Assembly: GCA_021442155.1 (NCBI GenBank)
Contig: CM038222.1
Location: 114,021,121-114,085,120 of the forward strand
DNA from: Cymbidium sinense
Lineage: Eukaryota > Streptophyta > Magnoliopsida > Asparagales > Orchidaceae
Length of the DNA stretch: 64,000 nt
Reading direction: 5' to 3'
In this document: positions 23,930 through 34,955 of the stretch, piece by piece
How positions within the stretch are numbered: the stretch's first letter is position 1
Layout: every line of letters begins with the position of its first letter
Notes under the pieces: model-generated
Seen by the model: the letters and a program-made list of their open reading frames with translations, nothing else
Database searches by the model: none
Told to the model about the DNA's origin: nothing
Program-made: the position numbers and the translations under genes

Positions 23930-24400
23930 TAACTTAGGGGAGGTAACGGGCAATGGGAGATGTATTTTGATGGTGCTACTTCTTTTCTTAAAGGTTAAGC
24001 ACCACGATCTATTCTCGGGAAAGGCAGTAGAATAGTTCTTCTAACTCTAAATCGCTATGTGATGAGATTCTCATACTATCTTTCCAATCCCTACACCAAC
24101 AACGAAGCTGAGTATGAGGCTTTGATTATCAGTTTGGATTTAGCCATTACTATCAATGTCAAGAGCATCAACATCTTTGGGGATACTCAGTTGGTCATCA
24201 ACCAGATTGTCGGGTCCTACCAGGTTCTCAAACCCAAGCTTTATCATTACTATGAGTATACCATGAAGCTGTTGGCCCAGATTCTTGAAGTCACCATCTA
24301 CAAGGTTCCTCAAGCAGAGAATGCAGTAGCAGATGGCTTGGCAAAACTTTCCAAAGAGTTGGCTTGTCCGAAAGATGAGTCCATTTCAATAAGGGTCTAA
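23930..24400 (+). pseudogene. Second, archaeal-type RNase H domain of Tat element 1
   Basis: Starts at about 23950 with WEMYFDGA, then NEAEYEALIISLDLAI at about 24098-24145, GDTQLVINQI at about 24180, and NAVADGLAKLS at about 24320-24352. The order of D, E, D, D residues matches the extra RNase H known from plant Tat elements. A frame break lies near 23990-24060. The open frame at 24059-24400 is most of this domain. Confidence 0.85.
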
Positions 24401-24499
24401 AATAGACAAGTCTTATCCCTTATTGATGCTAAACTCATCAAGAGACTTTCTCTTAAAGGGGATATTATCATTGCCAAAATGGACAAAGAGCTGGATTAG

Positions 24500-25740
24500 A
24501 GGCAACCATTCATTACTTGAACACCGACAAACTACCTCAAGAGAAATCTCAAGCCCATCAGGTGAAACATAGAGCACTCTCCTACGCTCTTATTGATGGC
24601 ACTCTGTACCGACAGTCCTTTGACAAAATGTGGTTACATTATTTAGACGAAGCATGTGGCATTATAACTGAGGTACATTTAGGTCTACTTGGAGCACATC
24701 GGTCCGGTCCAAAGATGAAGTTGAAGATCAAAAGACTTGGATACTATTGGCCTTCGATGATCATAGATTACATGGACATAGCTAGAAGATGCCATTAGTG
24801 TCAGGTGCATGATGTGGTCCTCCACCAACCACCCAACATTCTACACCCTACATTGGCTTCATGGCTATTTGAGTGTTAGGGTACCGACATTGTAGGTCTG
24901 ATCGGTCCTCCTTCTTCTAAGGGGCATCAATTCATCTTAGTTGCTATCTACTACTTTTCCAAGTGGGCAGAAGCCATCCCACTTAGAGAGGTCAGAGCTC
25001 ACCATGTGCTTTAATTTTTAGGAACCATATCGTATATAGGTTCAGGGTGCCTCGATGAATTATATTCGATAATGGTACTACATTCAAAATCATGAAGATC
25101 AATAGCTTCGCCAGAAGACACGGTACAGATTCGAGATACTCCACCATCTACTACCCTATAGCTAATGGTTTAGCAAAAGCATTCAACAAAACTCTCATCT
25201 AGATACTGAAGAAGACTCTTGATGATAACAAATGATTATGGAATGAGTAGTTGGTTGAAGCCTTGTGGGCTTATCGCACCACATACCAAACTCTAACTCA
25301 GTCTACCACATTTTCCTTAGTATATGGATTTGAATCCATTCTTCCTTTAGAAGTTCAACTCCCTTCACTAAGGATAGCATTGGGTAACAAGATCACTATA
25401 AAGCAGAATGCAAATTTGCAGTTAAAAGAGCTCGAAGGTTTGGAGGAAAGTCACCTACAAGCGTGCCAGAACCTCGAGTTGTACAAGGCCAAAATGATTC
25501 AAGCTCACAACAAGCTAGTCTACCCTAGATATTTCTAAGTAAGAGAACTTGTGTTAGTCCTAAGGAGATCAATTATTGCCCATCAAAAGTTGAGAGGCAA
25601 GTTTGAACCCACTTGAGAAGGCCCCTATGTCATAGAGAAGGCCTACCAAGGAGGATCTTATTAACTTATTGATTGTAATGGGGAACACCCATTGCTTTCA
25701 ATTAATGGGCTCTATCTAAAGAAATATTACCCATGAAATA
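24500..25740 (+). pseudogene. Integrase of Tat element 1
   Basis: The HHCC zinc region reads EVHLGLLGAHRSG...MDIARRCH.CQVH at about 24670-24810, with one codon changed to a stop. The catalytic core follows (TDIVGLIGPPSSKG..FILVAIYYFSKWAEAIPL at about 24885-24985). After frame breaks comes LWAYRTTYQT...F.LVYG near 25260-25330, and a C-terminal segment ends LLSINGLYLKKYYP at about 25690-25730. This end wording is typical of plant gypsy polyproteins and marks the end of pol. Confidence 0.85.
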
Positions 25741-28523
25741 AAACTTGTTTGAAAATAATTCATTAATAAAAAGAATAAAATTTAATTCCATTCATCAAAT
25801 CTTCTCTTCTTTCGAAGTGTTGTTTGCTTATCTTGCGAATCCGTCGTGACATGTTTAGGGTAGGTGTAAGAGCCCCCCAGTGGTATCCTATCCCTCTTTC
25901 ACAACAAAAACTCAAACTCTCGATGCTTTAGAATAGGTGTAAGAGAACTCGAGAGGCATCCTATTTCGATTAGCATAACTAAGTTAGGTGTGAGAGAACC
26001 CAAGTGGCATCCTTTCTTAGTGGGAATTTTTATTATCATCCACGGCATCATTTCATAATTTACCAACATGTTTTAAGGTAGTTGTAAGAGTCCCCCAGAG
26101 GCATCCTATTCCTTTTAACACATGCACAAAATAAAAACACAAATCTTTTATCTCGAGCTATTTTAATGTGGGAGCAATCCCCCTTATGGCAATCACTTAT
26201 TAGCTGCTCTAGGTCGGGTCTACATGCTACCTCACCAGTGGTCATTTATTGGAGGATGTGTGTCACTGAGCTTTCTTCCTAACTTGATAATTGTAAACCA
26301 CTGAGCGCCTCGTTCGTATGATAGTTTTTACTACCCAGCTAGTAAGCTACCTCATGTTGACTTTACTTAAGAAGATGTGAGTCCCTATCCTTTCTTCTTG
26401 AGCTAGCCATCATGCTCTAACTAGGTCGAGTATATTTAAGGTTTAGGATAAGTCCCCCAGAGGCTCCTTTCCTCTTAACTATTTTTGAGTCAATATAAGT
26501 CCCCGGTGGCACTCAAGTCACCCTAGGTGGGATGGTACTTATCGGACAGACTATCCTAGCGGTCGTTACTATAGAGGATGTGAGTCCTTAAGCTTTCTTC
26601 CTAGGCTAATTATTACAAACCGACGGGCACATTAGGTTGGTTGATGCTTATTATGCTAACAGCGACTCACCTGGTGAGTACACCACTCTTAGAAAATATG
26701 AGTCCCCATGCTTTCTCCTTTAGTTGGACACCGAATACCTATTGGATATATGACTAGCCATGTCATTTTCTTTAGGATGTTGGATTAAGCCCTTACCAGC
26801 CCCATCCCCAGTGGCACTCTATTTGGATCAAATCCTTTGCGACCCGATTTAGACACTACATGGGTTACTTTTAGATTAGACAATCCCCCATTCCTAGTAA
26901 CCACCCCTGTGGTTTGAAACTTTGTTTAGTGGATGTGCAGATTCTTGCTTAGTTCAGTAAATTTGAGATAGGTTTAGTTTGATATAAGCTCCTGCTTAGT
27001 TTGATCCCTTGCAAACTAATAGGGTCCATGATAAAATAAATAAATAATCAAAATAAATAAATAAAAAAGTTAATTCGCTTGTGGATTAGGAATTCAAACC
27101 CCCAAAGGGCCCCTTCTCCAAAGCGCATCCTATCTTTAGAGGCTGTAGAATTTCTTGACTACCTCAGTTGAGATAAATCCCTGGGTCGGTACTCACTCTG
27201 TAGTTGCCATTAGGTCGGGTTCAATCTATTTTTCCATAAGCAGGTTACCCCGGTAATCATTCCGCTTTGAAAGATATAAGACTATGACACATTCTGTCTA
27301 GCATGATTATCACAAACCAATAGGCAGCTCTAGGTCAGGTTTTATTTATTGCTCAAAGCAATCGATCACCCCAATGATTTTTTTCTAGTGGAAGATGTGA
27401 GTCCCCGAGCTTTCTTCCCTTCAATTAATCATTGCAAACCGAAAGGCACTCCTTTGGTTGGATAGTTTTCCCATCGACCAAGAAGCAACTCCCTTTAGTT
27501 CAGTAAATCTGAGATAGGTCTAGGCTTCTATAAGCTCCTTCTCAGTGTGATCCATCACAAACCAACAGAATCCATAAAATAAATCTAAAAATGAAAATTA
27601 ATCTTGACTATTCCTGAGTTGATCTAAGTCTCCTAGTGGCATTCGCTCAATAGTCAACCCTAGTTCGGGTGTGATTTGGTACCAAAAGCAACTGAACATC
27701 CCAATGCTTCCTTATTTCTAGAAGATATGAGTCCCTGTGCTTTCTTCTTAAGACTCAACCATTGTATACCAAAAGGAATTTCTCCTTGGTTGTATACTCC
27801 TACCTTATGGTTGGTAGAATACTCCCTCTGAATTGGTAAATCTGAGTTAGGTCTAGGCTTCCAAGGTCCCTACTCAGTGCAGATCATCGCAAACCTATGG
27901 GATCCATCATAATCAAAATAAATAAAACTAAAACTAAAATCAATCTTGACTATCTTTGAGTTGATCTAAGTCTCCCAGTGGCATTCACTCAATACTCAGC
28001 CCTAGGTTGGGTTCAATCTTTTGCCTTGCCAATAGATTACCCCAGCAACAATTCTTTTACTTTGGAGGATGTAAGTCTACTATGCTTTCTTCCCTAAAGA
28101 TTCTTTACACGAAAGGCATCCCCTTTGGTTGGCTAGTCCTACTATGTTTAGTAGACTACCCCTTTGGATTGATAAATTTGAGTTAGGTCTTAGCCTCCAT
28201 GGCTCCTTTTCAGTACAACCCATTTCAAACCGATAGGGTTCATCTTAAAAATTCAAACCTAACAAAAATTTGAAATAAATCCAACCTTCTCCCCAATGGA
28301 GATCTCTTCTTAGTGAGATTCAAATCAAATCAAACCATTCATCTCCTCGTAGATGACTTGAACTTGCTTCCCTAGTGGAAGGTTCACACTCTATCCCTTT
28401 GTGGATTTCTTCCTTCTCTCTTATGTCTTAAACATAAGTAGCCACATTGCATTAAGCTCGATTCTCTCTTTTCCTTGCATCAAGGATAGATAGTTTATGT
28501 TAGTGCTTGTGATCTTTTGGTGT
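25741..28523 (+). repeat. 3' untranslated region of Tat element 1, built of two tandem-repeat types
   Basis: 25860-26130 carries four short units sharing 'taggtgtaagag.. ccc..gtggcatcctat', spaced about 50-140 bp. From 26160 a longer unit takes over, marked by 'gatgtgagtcc..agctttcttcc', then 'accgaaaggcac..ttggttgg' and 'aaatctgagttaggtctaggct'. Successive marks at 27392, 27721 and 28063 give a period of about 330-340 bp. More diverged units occupy 26250-27060. No long open frame exists here. Repeat-rich 3' untranslated regions of this kind are known for Tat elements. Confidence 0.8.
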
Positions 28524-28919
28524 TGTTGATCATTTCAGTCAACCCTAATACATGCGGTGTTCCTGGTTAGTCACACCACACCTATTGGGCGCCCTTTGTT
28601 GACCTCATTTCTAAAATGAGCTCTCAACACCTCCAACTTAGAAATAGGATTTCTCTTAGAATTTAAGTGTTCCTTAGTCTTAAGACACATCTAGTGATTT
28701 GGTGGACACTCTTACCTAGCCCTAGAAGACTTAGAAGAGTTAGCAAGAGGAATAGGTCATGCCTTATGGGTGTCAGGAAATTTCCTACCCTTTAGCTTAA
28801 AACCTCACTTTCCTTCTCTTTAGTCAAACTCAAATCAATTCTATTTTATTTTCTCAAACTCAAATCAATTCCATAGTTGAAAGCTATGATTGAAACCCAT
28901 GACCAAAATCCATCAAAAA

Positions 28920-29640
28920 ATTCTTAAGTCCAAAAATTCTTATGTCCTTAACCCTTTCTTATGGACTTAGCCAAAATTATCATCAAAACCTATTCAAATC
29001 TTTGAGATTTTCTCATGATCCATTTATATTCTCATTTATATTCACATATATAAATGAAATATAAATTCAAACCCATCAAATCAAATTCAAAATTCAAAAT
29101 TAATTCAAGAAATTTTCTTAAGTCCCTTTAATTTTTCATTAAAGGACTTAGCCAAAATCAACTCTAAACCTTGATCAAATCAATCCAAATTCTTGGATTT
29201 TCTCAAAACCTATTTATATTCTCATTTATATTCACATATATAAATGAAATATAAATATAAATCAATCCAATCAAGGACAAAAATTAAATTCCAAATTTAA
29301 AATGCTTGAAATTCCCTTAAATCCCTTAATTTTTCATTAATGGATTTAACCTAAAATTTGATCAAGCTCATTCAAATTCATGGGAATTTCTCAAAAATTA
29401 TCTGTATTCTCATTTTATTCTCATATATAAATGAAATATAAATATAAATCAATCAAATCCAATTCAAAAATTAAATTTCAATTTAAAATTTCACTTAAAT
29501 CCTTTAAATTCCCTTTAATGGATTTAACCTAAAATCATGATTGAACTCTTTCAAATTCTTGAAATTTTCTCATGATCAATTTATATTATCATTCATATCC
29601 ACATATATAAATGAAATATAAATTAAAACAATCAACCAAC
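28920..29640 (+). repeat. Four tandem repeats of about 185 bp in LTR B
   Basis: Units are marked by the block catatataaatgaaatat at 29044, 29234, 29422 and 29601 (spacings 190, 188 and 179). Each unit has an 'atttatatt...aatataaat' inverted repeat able to form a 9-bp stem, and a 'ttaagtcc...ggacttagcc' segment. Copy C has no comparable array at this place. Confidence 0.85.
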
Positions 29641-29969
29641 TCCAAATATCAAACTCAAAATCACTCAAAATCAAATCTAAGCCTTTCAAGCCAAAATCTT
29701 GAACTTAACCAAATCAATTCTAAATCAGGCCAAACTCTTGATTTTCTCTCATGGTTCAATCAATCCTACAATCATGACTCATATATAAATCCAAACCTCA
29801 ATCAAAAAATCAAAACCCAAATCAAAAATCAAACCCAAGACTCTTTCATATTCTTCTTTTGAATATGAAATTTTCAAATAAATCAAAATCCATTTGACTT
29901 CAAACCACTTGTAAATGGATTTATATTTCAATCATAAGTCCATATACAAGATAAATCAACTTCAAATCA

Positions 29970-31045
29970 AGCTTTGACCAAGTCATTTGACTCACTTAGG
30001 GTCACTTGACCCAAAATGACCTAAAGTACCCTTATGAGCCAACTTTTGATCCTAACCAAATCGGAATGAACCAAACTCATATACCCCTCTCACCATAATC
30101 AACAATCATTATGGGATGATCAATCAATCAAATTGGGTCAAACCAAGTCAAACTTAAGGGTTGACCAAGTCAACACTTAACCTAAAATGAAACCTTCATA
30201 GCCAAAATCCATCATAGGCTAAATTGATTGAAACCATTGATCTAAGTTCACTCATAACCTATGTTTGAACTAGACCAAGCCAACATTTGAGCCCACTTGA
30301 CCCAAGTTGACCCATTTTGACATGAAGGTCCAAAATGTGTCAAAAATTGATCTAAGCCAAATTGATTGAAACCAATGGGTCAAGTCCATTCTAAATCACT
30401 TGTGGAACTTGACCAAAGCCTCAATTAGCCAACTAGACCCAACCTAGCCCAATTGACCTTAGACCCAACATGACCTAAAGGGGTCATGTTGAGTAAAACT
30501 AAACTTAACTTAAATTAATTGGAAACAAAGATACCAATCCACTCCATATGACTAACCTAACCTAAACCTACCCTTGACCTAACCTAAATAGGTCAAATGG
30601 GTCAAATAGATCAACTTAACCCATTTGACCTAAATGAGTCATATGAACCAAACCAAAAGCACCAAAATATTTCAAATGGTCATATGAACTTTACCTAACC
30701 CTTGGTTTGACCCAATTTGACCAATTGGTCAACTTGACCCAAGTTGACCCATTTTGACCTAAATGGGTCAACATGAGCCAAACCCTATCAAATGGATTCC
30801 AAATCTAATGAAACTTGGCCAAACCTATTTTCTCAACATACCAAACATACCCAAATTGAAAAAATTGGAAAAATACCATTTTACTCCTTGTCCATAGAAC
30901 AAATTTTGGCCTAGCCCACAAGTATTTTGGTCATACACTCATCACAATCACTTGAGGCTTTCCTAAAAGCTCAAGGGGACTTAGTGATGAGTGGTTCACC
31001 CAACCCAATGGGTTTTGGTCAACTCATTTGACCCATGGACCAAAC
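29970..31045. promoter_or_regulatory. Dense TTGAC/GTCAA (W-box core) cluster in LTR B
   Basis: By hand count about 27 TTGAC or GTCAA pentamers occur in about 1.08 kb, against about 2 expected at random. Many extend to TTGACC or TTGACT, the W-box bound by WRKY transcription factors. They are often in tail-to-tail pairs such as ttgaccaattggtcaa. The same richness occurs at the equivalent position of copy C. Binding is inference; the motif density is directly visible. Confidence 0.55.
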
Positions 31046-34000
31046 CCGACCCTTAGCCTTGAAATTCAATTTTTGAACTCCCTACTAAGCTCAATTTGAT
31101 GCACATGGGAGTTAGCATTCCACTCCTTTGGCCAAACCCACCACGTGCATTGATCTAACAGCCTAAGCAGTCCACTCTATATGGTCAATTGGATCAAAAT
31201 GGCAAGCTCATTGCCGGCCAATTTATTTCCATAGGGAGAGATATACTCCCCCTAATTCACTAAAATCTAACTTCACTCACACTCAATTGAGGCCTAGAGA
31301 GATTTACCAATCATCAGAGAGCATCCCTAAGCTTCTAAGGAAGATTAGAATTGCTTCTTCTCAATTTTGCACTATGCAAAAATATGGGAGGTGGAGTGAT
31401 TAGCAAACTTCTTCTATACTTGATCCCATCCAAATTCCTTCTAAACTCTTCATCTAAGGACCAAGTTGAGCCTGCCCAAGCATCCATTTGAGTTCCCACA
31501 ATAAGGAGAGCCTCAATTGGATCAAAGCTGCAAGGGAAGTCAAGTGGCGTTGGTCCATAGGAAGATCCACTCAACCCCAAGGCTTGAAACTTTCAACAGG
31601 GCTTCACCTCCAAAAGATGAAGCTACCACATCAATCTTGAGCACTGGTGATTACCTCTAGCGAGGTATGTGATTTTCTGACCATTTAGATTAGGAGGTGT
31701 TGGTCCTTTATAAAATGAATTTTTATTGCATGTGGAATCCACCGTTGGATTGGCTGCTCTACTCCTCTAGATGGTGTGGGCTGAGTCTTGGTTGACTCTA
31801 TGCTAGATCGAGTTCAGATCTACCCTTGGGTCATGGACAGCCTCCATTAATCCTCAGGGAAGAACTTGGCTCATATCAGCCACCCATCCACGCATTTTAG
31901 ATGGACAATTTAGATTATTAGGCATGTTTTATAAATCCCTAATTAATTTAAACCATGGTGTATCCTTGGCCGTCCATCTTTGATTGGGCGGTGATATATG
32001 CCACCGCCTCCCATCAATGTGATGTTTAAGTGGTGGCTCACGCATGGCGTGTAAAGCACTGCGCCATCCACGCGCATCACTCTGTGAGCCGGTATTAAGC
32101 AGGGATTAGTTAGGGATTTTAATTAATTCCAAATTAATTCAAAAAACTTCTAAAAATCATAACTCCTTCAAGAAAATTCAGAAAAATAAAAGGAAAAATG
32201 CTATGGATAGATAATTTCATCTAAATATTTTTAAAATATTTTTAATGTATATTGAATTCCTCTTTTCTCCAAATTTGGGTTTCTTTAGAAATTTTAATTA
32301 GTTCATTATTCTATAATTAAGTCACCAATTGATCTCAAATTTTTAGGGTTCATTTTAGGGCATGACCACTGCCTGGCCTTAATTAGGGAAATTGCTAGTT
32401 CATTCCCTAATTACCCCTTCATGTAATTAAGGGAAATTAAGGTGTGATTAGTGGATTTACTTTATGATTGAGTTTAATTAAGGTTAGATCCAGTGAGTAG
32501 GGGTTTTATGGAATAATTTTAGGGTATTTACCCAAACCTATTTCCTAAACCCCCTTCTTCTTTCCCTAATCCCCTCTTAATTATGGGTTAATTCATTAAT
32601 TATCCCTTTAAATAATTTTCAAAAATTTTAAAATGTTTTAGAACTTAATTAATCTACCTTGGGTAGATGCTTAGGTGTTTAATAGCCTAAGTATAATTAA
32701 GGAAATTAAAACCCTTTCATAAGTATGAAAGGGTGGTTTAAAAGTACTTAAGCTAAACCCCTTAGCTTAATTAACTTTTAATAATGAGCCAAATCGCATT
32801 AAGACTTTTCCTTATTAGGTGCATTGCAAATTTAAATACCATATGGGTTTTATTGCATCTCATTGGCTCATAATTACTTAGTTAATTTTTCTAAGGTGGT
32901 GTAGGTAAAGATTAATTAAATCACTTAATTTATACCTTAACCAAATCAATGCTTAAAAATGAATTTAATTATCTAAAATTTAAATAAAAATAGAAAACAC
33001 ATGTGGGAATGGGTTAGAAATAGGAAACTCATCTCACCTTTTCAAAATTAAATCAAACTTCAAACTAAAAAAATTCATTTTGAAATTCACTTTGATTTAT
33101 TCTAAATTTTCTTATTCTTTAAGAATGCCTTTAGGATTTAAGTAAAGTGAGTTTGTTTGCATGATTTCATTGCTTTGGATCTTTTCTAGCATGTTAAGTT
33201 GTATGTCATGTGATTCATGCATTCATAATTTCATGTTTCAAATTTTAAAATAAAAAATTGTTTACTTTATGTCAAATGTGCATGTGTTGGCTAAAGTAAA
33301 AAATCAATGGCTATTATCACTACTAAATCCAAAATATTTTCAAAACTTATAAATAAAATATCAAATCTAAAAGTGTGTTATTCATATCTTAATTATTAGC
33401 ATGCATGTGATGGATTATAAATTCATGTTTAGTGTAGCCTTTCCTTTCTATCTTATGTTAGCATAGTTTTGAATAGGAGTTAGTAAGATGTAGGGTTCAT
33501 TTGAAAAGAACCCAACACTTACTTAACTCCAAACCCTATTCATCTCTCTGCCATCATTTAAGAAGGATTGCCTACACTTGCATGAATAAATTGCATAAAC
33601 AAAAATGAAACTATTAAACAACTTTTGCATATTCTTTTTTCATTTCATTTCTTTTATATGTATGTTAGTACTTAAGAAAAGTGGTATATTAGTCTGGACA
33701 ACCCTGAGGTTGTGAGGCTTTAAGTAGCCCTAAGTATGTCTTATACCTTACACCTCTGGTTAACAATGGACTGTACTCACTTATGCCTTTATTACTTTCA
33801 TGTATGTGAAATTTTGGATAAGGAAAACCTTTTCTACCTAAGAAAAATCCTACATATTCAACATCTATATTTTCTTAAATGGATTATTTAGCATGCATCA
33901 TGAAGTGTGTTAACTATTCTCATTTGCATGTATAATTTATCCATCCATATGTTATATATGTTTGGAAAGAATGAAGTAATGTGTGTTATTTTGAATTCAT

Positions 34001-34810
34001 TTTATTTAATCTTAAAATACCTTTTTTGAATAGGTTTGTTTAATTTAGGATTGATTAAAAGATGTAATCAAAATATTCACCTAAATGAAATTAAAATGTG
34101 AACTTAGCTTAGAAATTACATAAGGATTAGGGAAGGAAAGAGAAGTTATATTCTCTTTCCCTCTCTTCATAACTTAGGAATTAATTATAGGTTTCACTTA
34201 AACCAAATTAAAACATGAAATAAAAATAATAAAAAACACTTAAATAACTTAAATGAAACTCACCTCTAAGCTGAACATGTCATTCACACTTATAAAACTT
34301 GAACCAAAAAGTCCTAAGCTAAGCATACCACACAAACCTTCAAAGCACACACATTAGCCTGAGTCACCACTTCTAGCTGTTAGGTGCATGGTTTGATGTT
34401 ATATTTGTTTTATGATGAATATTTTAGACTGGATGTTATTGCTCAGAATGAATGGAAGGACATGCTTGGTCAACTATTCATTTCTGTAAGGGATTGTGCT
34501 AAAGGCTATCATAAATAAAATATAAATGCTTCTTGCTTGCAAGTGCTTATACCCCTTGCATAATCCATAGTGGACTTAGTCACCCATGGGGTGATAAGTC
34601 CAATATACATGCTTGGAATTTGTGTGGTGTGATTTGACTAACCTTTGTTTTGTAGGTGTTAGTTAGATTTATACTTTTCCATTTTCATGTAAAAATTTGT
34701 ATATTTAGGATGTTGGAATGATTTATTATGGGGATTACGATAAGCATTGGTCATAAATTCCATCTTATGTGCCATGTGAAGTCTTAGAGCATCTACCATT
34801 CAACCATCCA

Positions 34811-34955
34811 AAGGAGGAACTGAAGAAAAAAGAAGAAAAGAAAAGAAAGAAAGAAGAAAGAAGAAAGAAGAATAAAGCTTGAAGACCCCCATAATAATGA
34901 ATTCCTTTGCTTAAAATTATAATTTAATTCTTTTGTAATCTAGGTTGTATAAGAG
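34811..34955 (+). promoter_or_regulatory. Candidate core promoter of LTR B: purine tract plus TATA
   Basis: A GA-only tract (34811-34876) is followed by a 'gaagacccc' block and by ttgtataagagtagag with TATAAG at 34948-34953, then 'cttggctaccca'. Copy C has the same order (60280-60373). Conservation of the TATA and the downstream 'ggctaccca' against a diverged background points to the transcription start region, which would leave a U5 of about 1.4 kb. Confidence 0.5.

Noticed and set aside
25860..26130. CRISPR-like regular repeats
   Set aside because: Units are diverged, spacing is uneven and the DNA is clearly a plant retrotransposon 3' region.
31335..31580. Open frames in LTR B (also 35466-35738 and 35601-35798)
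   Set aside because: Not conserved in LTR C and without a recognised domain; LTR sequence explains the region.
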